Part shown: in pieces, positions 52,728 to 55,505 of the stretch
How positions within the stretch are numbered: the first letter of the stretch is position 1
Layout: the number at the start of each line of letters is the position of its first letter
Source of the DNA: Alkalicoccobacillus porphyridii
Lineage (GTDB): Bacteria > Bacillota > Bacilli > Bacillales > Bacillaceae_D
Assembly (NCBI RefSeq): GCF_007293315.1
Contig: NZ_VLXZ01000018.1
Coordinates: forward strand, 1 to 55,505
Length of the DNA stretch: 55,505 bases
Direction of reading: 5' to 3'
The notes under the pieces: model-generated
Database searches by the model: none
What the model saw: the letters and a program-made list of their open reading frames with translations, nothing else
What the model was told of the DNA's origin: nothing
Translations under genes and position numbers: made by a program

Positions 52728-53423
52728 TTATTTAGAAAGAGATGAAACGTTCACGCGAATTCCAGGACCCATTGTAGATGCAATGGCTACGTTACGCATA
52801 TACGTACCTTTAGCAGCGCTAGGCTTTGCTTTTAGCAATGTATCAATGATTGTCTTGAAGTTCTCAACAAGCTTGTCATCTTCAAATGACACTTTACCAA
52901 TTGGCACGTGGACGTTACCGGATTTTTCAACACGGTACTCTACTTTACCAGCTTTGATTTCGTTAACAGCTTTCGTTACATCAAATGTAACAGTACCTGT
53001 TTTCGGGTTTGGCATAAGACCTTTAGGTCCAAGCACACGACCAAGCTTACCTACTTGAGCCATCATGTCTGGAGTTGCAACGATTACGTCAAACTCGAAC
53101 CAACCTTGGTTGATCTTGTTGATGAAATCCTCTTCTCCAACATAGTCAGCGCCAGCAGCTTCTGCTTCCTTCGCTTTATCACCTTTAGCAAATACAAGCA
53201 CACGTTGTGTTTTACCTGTACCGTTTGGTAGTACAACCGCTCCACGGATTTGTTGGTCCGCTTTCTTCGGGTCTACTCCAAGACGTACAGCTACTTCAAC
53301 AGATTCGTCAAATTTAGCTGTTGCTGTTTTCTTAACAAGTTCAATAGCCTCTGCCGGAGAATAAGACGTGTCTTTATCAACCAACTTCAGCGCTTCTTGA
53401 TACTTTTTGCCTTTTTTAGCCAT
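52728..53423 (-). CDS. rplA: 50S ribosomal protein L1
   Basis: 231 aa from ATG 53423 ([18 protein letters not shown]), with GAGGAGG upstream. The long in-frame extension upstream to 53801 is a shadow of rplK and the spacer. [14 protein letters not shown] is the family signature. L1 forms the mobile stalk at the E site and autoregulates its mRNA in several bacteria. Confidence 0.97.
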   Translation of the reverse strand: MAKKGKKYQEALKLVDKDTSYSPAEAIELVKKTATAKFDESVEVAVRLGVDPKKADQQIRGAVVLPNGTGKTQRVLVFAKGDKAKEAEAAGADYVGEEDFINKINQGWFEFDVIVATPDMMAQVGKLGRVLGPKGLMPNPKTGTVTFDVTKAVNEIKAGKVEYRVEKSGNVHVPIGKVSFEDDKLVENFKTIIDTLLKAKPSAAKGTYMRNVAIASTMGPGIRVNVSSLSK

Positions 53424-53474
53424 GAATATTTCCTCCTCAATTGTGGTTTTAACGGATAGTCCTCCCACTACAGA

Positions 53475-53525
53475 AGGTTGCGCCCTGTCTAACAGGTAAG
53501 AGGACTTAACCTCTAGTCGCAACCT
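53475..53525 (-). other. Three-way junction RNA between rplK and rplA, possible L1 autoregulatory site
   Basis: Outer stem AGGTTGCG/CGCAACCT (8 bp) encloses two hairpins, AGAGG/CCTCT (53514-53499) and CCTGT/ACAGG (53496-53484). Only a few unpaired bases lie at the junction. It lies about 50 nt before the rplA start. Confidence 0.6.
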
Positions 53526-53541
53526 CCAGTAAACGGAACAA

Positions 53542-53967
53542 TTAGTCTTCGATCGTAATTCCCATGCTACGAGCAGTTCCTTCAACCATAAGCATTGCAG
53601 ATTCAACGCTTGCAGCGTTAAGATCTGGCATCTTAGTCTCAGCAATCTCGCGCACTTTATCACGCTTAACAGTTGCAACTTTATTTCGGTTCGGCTCTCC
53701 AGAACCAGACTCGATTCCAGCTGCTTTCTTAAGCAATACTGCTGCAGGCGGAGTTTTAGTGATGAACGTAAACGAACGATCCTCAAACACCGTAATCTCA
53801 ACAGGAATAATTAGACCAGCTTGATCAGAAGTACGAGCATTAAATTCTTTACAGAATCCCATAATGTTCACACCTGCTTGACCTAATGCAGGACCAACCG
53901 GCGGAGCTGGATTCGCTTTCCCAGCAGGAATTTGCAATTTAACCATTTTAATTACCTTTTTAGCCAC
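53542..53967 (-). CDS. rplK: 50S ribosomal protein L11
   Basis: 141 aa from GTG 53967 ([20 protein letters not shown]), six bases after AAGGAGGTG. The N-terminal proline-rich helix ([20 protein letters not shown]) that interacts with factors and thiopeptides is intact. L11 is needed for RelA-type stringent signalling. Confidence 0.97.
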   Translation of the reverse strand: MAKKVIKMVKLQIPAGKANPAPPVGPALGQAGVNIMGFCKEFNARTSDQAGLIIPVEITVFEDRSFTFITKTPPAAVLLKKAAGIESGSGEPNRNKVATVKRDKVREIAETKMPDLNAASVESAMLMVEGTARSMGITIED

Positions 53968-54087
53968 GTGACACACCTCCTTAAGTCCGTGATGTGGTTA
54001 TCCGGATGATTTTCATCCTCCCACTCAAAAAACGGATGCACTCGCGCACCCGATGGCTCATGTTATCAAACCATATCAAACATGAAA

Positions 54088-54116
54088 ATTCTATCACCTT
54101 CGACGTGAGATATCAA
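54088..54116 (-). promoter_or_regulatory. rplK-rplA promoter (sigma-A)
   Basis: -35 TTGATA (54116-54111) and -10 TAGAAT (54093-54088), 17 bp apart. The leader of about 115 nt can form several small hairpins. Confidence 0.7.
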
Positions 54117-54124
54117 GTCATTTA

Positions 54125-54658
54125 TTAAATCTTTTCGACTTGGTTAAAATCAAGCTCAACCGGCGTCTCACGACCAAACATGTTCACATGAACCTTCAGC
54201 TTCTGTTTCTCGCCCTGAATTTCTTCGATCGTACCAACGAAATTCGCAAAAGGACCTGCTTTGACTTTCACAGATTCTTTAATATCAAAATCAATCTCCG
54301 CCTTAGGCTGCTCTACACCCATTTGCTTTAAAATGCTTTCTACTTCATCAGGAAGCAGCGCAGTTGGTTTAGAACCCGCTCCAGCAGATCCAACAAATCC
54401 AGTGACACCCGGAGTATTTCGAACCACATACCATGAGTCATCGGTCATGATTAGTTCAACCAATACATAGCCTGGGAACACCTTTCTTGTTACTGTTTTT
54501 GTCTTACCATTTTTCGTTTCCGTTTCTTCTTCTACAGGAACAAGTACACGGAAGATCTTATCTGTCATGTCCATGGACTCTACACGTTTTTCAAGATTAG
54601 CTTTCACTTTGTTTTCGTATCCTGAATACGTATGGACTACATACCAATTTTTCTCCAT
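54125..54658 (-). CDS. nusG: Transcription termination/antitermination protein NusG
   Basis: 177 aa. NGN domain ([24 protein letters not shown]) and C-terminal KOW domain ([19 protein letters not shown]). NusG binds the polymerase clamp; in Bacillus it promotes pausing. The only reasonable ATG, 54658, is 26 nt from the strong AAGGAGGCG site, with a hairpin in between (see 54665-54693). Confidence 0.96.
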   Translation of the reverse strand: MEKNWYVVHTYSGYENKVKANLEKRVESMDMTDKIFRVLVPVEEETETKNGKTKTVTRKVFPGYVLVELIMTDDSWYVVRNTPGVTGFVGSAGAGSKPTALLPDEVESILKQMGVEQPKAEIDFDIKESVKVKAGPFANFVGTIEEIQGEKQKLKVHVNMFGRETPVELDFNQVEKI

Positions 54659-54664
54659 TGTGGC

Positions 54665-54693
54665 TAGGACTAGTTAGTCCTATTCGCCTCCTT
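54665..54693 (-). promoter_or_regulatory. Shine-Dalgarno separated from the nusG start by a hairpin
   Basis: AAGGAGGCG (54693-54685) is the only good ribosome site. A stem-loop TAGGACT/AGTCCTA with a 4-nt loop (54665-54682) lies between it and ATG 54658. If folded, the gap falls from 26 to about 8-10 nt. No alternative in-frame start exists between them; a TAA closes the frame upstream. Confidence 0.55.
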
Positions 54694-54721
54694 TCAATCT
54701 TCCATGCGCAAGGTATTAAAA

Positions 54722-54755
54722 TCGCCTGTACAAATCAGGCTGTTACAGCAGGCGA
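54722..54755 (-). terminator. Hairpin at the end of secE, possible attenuator before nusG
   Basis: TCGCCTG/CAGGCGA (7 bp) with an internal CTGT/ACAG-like loop, followed by UUUUAAU on the minus strand. It includes the secE stop codon. Read-through is needed for nusG unless nusG has its own promoter, which I did not find. Confidence 0.45.
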
Positions 54756-54931
54756 ACTAGCTCTGAAATTCCAAGATCAACAATGGCAAAAAAGACCGTC
54801 ATAATTGCAACGGTTGCAAGTACCACTAAAGTGTATCGCGTAAGCTCCTTACGAGTAGGCCAGCTAACACGCTTCATCTCTTGTCCAACACTTTGAAAAA
54901 AACTACCCAAATTCTTTGATTTCTCAGCCAT
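54743..54931 (-). CDS. secE: Preprotein translocase subunit SecE
   Basis: 62 aa from ATG 54931 (MAEKSKNLGSFFQSVGQEMK), with GGAGGTG upstream. It has the short Gram-positive form: one amphipathic helix with the conserved KRVSWPTRKEL and one membrane helix. It clamps SecY. The L33 gene (rpmGB) that sits just upstream in B. subtilis is not seen here. Confidence 0.95.
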   Translation of the reverse strand: MAEKSKNLGSFFQSVGQEMKRVSWPTRKELTRYTLVVLATVAIMTVFFAIVDLGISELVRLL

Positions 54932-55015
54932 ACAAACACCTCCAGCACCAATCAATTATTGTCATCCTACCGCTTATCTATTCAACAGCTTGTCAATGCT
55001 TACATATCCACAAAC

Positions 55016-55089
55016 AAAAAAAGAACCGCTTTATGTATGGTCCTGACGAACGCCTTACCAAGCGTCATACTCTTTTTCAGTGCGGATTC
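55016..55089 (-). terminator. Strong terminator upstream of secE
   Basis: On the minus strand GAATCCGC, GTATG and ACGC pair in order with GCGT, CATAC and GCGGTTC, giving a nested stem that ends in seven U. It would end a transcript entering from the right edge, i.e. from or through the tandem array at 55226 onward. Confidence 0.65.
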
Positions 55090-55225
55090 GCTATGTCTTA
55101 TATCTAGCAATTCTACTGATAGATCCTATGAGATCTAGCAATAATACGTATTTTGGTACACATACTCTTTTATCCTAGCATGTCAAGGAAAATGTGTCAA
55201 TCTCCTCTAGCATTGAGAGGGGGGT

Positions 55226-55505
55226 GGGGAGTTATCACGAAAGGCGACTGCTTTATCATGGGCGGAGGTGGTTCGAGGGTTACTTAGATACACGTCCGTT
55301 TTACTAAGTGCCGAGACGCTTTTCCAAGATGGTTCAGAGGGTTACCAAGAAACATGGCCGTTTTACCAAGAGCCAAAGCGCTTCTCCAAGATGTTCCGAG
55401 GAGTTACCAAAATCATGACTGTTTTACTAAGAGCCAAAGCGCTTCTCCAAGACGTTCCGAGGAGTTACCAAGAATCATGACCGTTTTACTAAGAGCCAAA
55501 GCGCT
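55226..55505. repeat. 61-62 bp tandem repeat built from three ~20-bp subunits (array 2), open at the window edge
   Basis: At least four units plus a degenerate first one. Equivalent positions occur at 55297, 55359, 55420 and 55482 (spacings 62, 61, 62). Within each unit a TTACCAAGA / TTACTAAGA / TCTCCAAGA motif recurs at 55280, 55301, 55321, 55342, 55363, 55383, 55404, 55424, 55444, 55465 and 55486, i.e. every 20-21 bp. The first copy (TTATCACGA 55232, TTATCATGG 55253) is decayed and shifted by a deletion. The unit length is not a multiple of three, so the plus-strand frame crossing it is not a protein gene. Confidence 0.85.

Noticed and set aside
52728-53801. A 357-codon protein covering rplA and upstream DNA
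   Set aside because: The first 126 codons are the wrong frame of rplK and its spacer; L1 starts at 53423 with a clear ribosome site.
54956-55010. A complete secE promoter
   Set aside because: TTGACA near 54997 has no acceptable -10 at 16-18 bp; only the -35-like hexamer is present, so I did not list it as a promoter.
55100-55215. Scattered CTAGCA words as a repeat array
   Set aside because: Four short words at irregular distances (about 30-40 bp) with no shared flanks; likely chance.
55268-55480. Plus-strand ORF across the tandem array
   Set aside because: The repeat unit is 61-62 bp, not a multiple of three, so the frame changes each unit and no repeated peptide results.
55226-55505. CRISPR array at the right edge
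   Set aside because: Units are nearly identical throughout with no unique spacers; it is a tandem repeat.

Overview
This window comes from the chromosome of an endospore-forming Bacillaceae bacterium. It holds the conserved secE-nusG-rplKAJL-rpoBC-str-S10-spc-alpha superoperon in Bacillus subtilis-like order, almost all read on the minus strand. It is followed by the sporulation/germination genes that flank that locus in Bacillus (cwlD, salA, gerD, kbaA, pdaB) and then the 5' end of a 16S rRNA gene. Protein sequences look like an alkaliphilic or halotolerant Bacillus relative (Alkalihalobacillus/Shouchella type), but the species cannot be fixed from sequence reading alone.

Layout, left to right. 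1-320: 5' tip of a 16S gene with leader and tandem promoters. 324-5244: small hypothetical gene, pdaB, kbaA, gerD, salA, cwlD, ybaK. 5331-18100: an accessory block of about 12.8 kb placed between ybaK and rpsI. It carries a small membrane protein, a yoaS-yozG-yoaT module, a transketolase/epimerase/fructose-family PTS operon with its PRD regulator, palindromic repeats, a truncated LPXTG surface-protein gene, an acidic lipoprotein and an AlkD-like protein. 18127-22387: rpsI, rplM (with probable L13 leader), truA and the ECF transporter module. 22497-37460: the S10-spc-alpha cluster. 37461-38488: about 1 kb without genes, containing the S10 promoter, a phased GCGCA motif array and a palindromic repeat. 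38489-43258: tuf, fusA, rpsG, rpsL, ybxF. 43346-50630: rpoC and rpoB. 50890-54931: ybxB, rplL, rplJ (with L10 leader/attenuator), rplA, rplK, nusG, secE. 54932-55505: a strong terminator and a 61-62 bp tandem array that runs off the window.

Most of the window builds and feeds the gene-expression machinery: RNA polymerase, elongation factors, ribosomal proteins, SecY/SecE and NusG. Consensus -35/-10 promoters can be read before rrn, rplM, rpsJ, ybxF, rpoB, rplJ and rplK, and several intergenic RNA structures look like ribosomal-protein feedback sites. The accessory PTS operon probably imports and phosphorylates a ketohexose-like sugar; an AlsE-type epimerase and a transketolase would pass it into the pentose phosphate/glycolytic pool.

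The most unusual signals are non-coding. Two intergenic arrays (37960-38130 and 55226-end) have different motifs but the same architecture: a short motif every 19-21 bp, three per 61-62 bp higher-order unit. A 225-bp MITE-like element with terminal inverted repeats and a near-perfect 10-bp target duplication sits inside another palindromic repeat family. Also notable are a compact three-way junction between rplK and rplA, and a hairpin between the Shine-Dalgarno sequence and the start codon of nusG.
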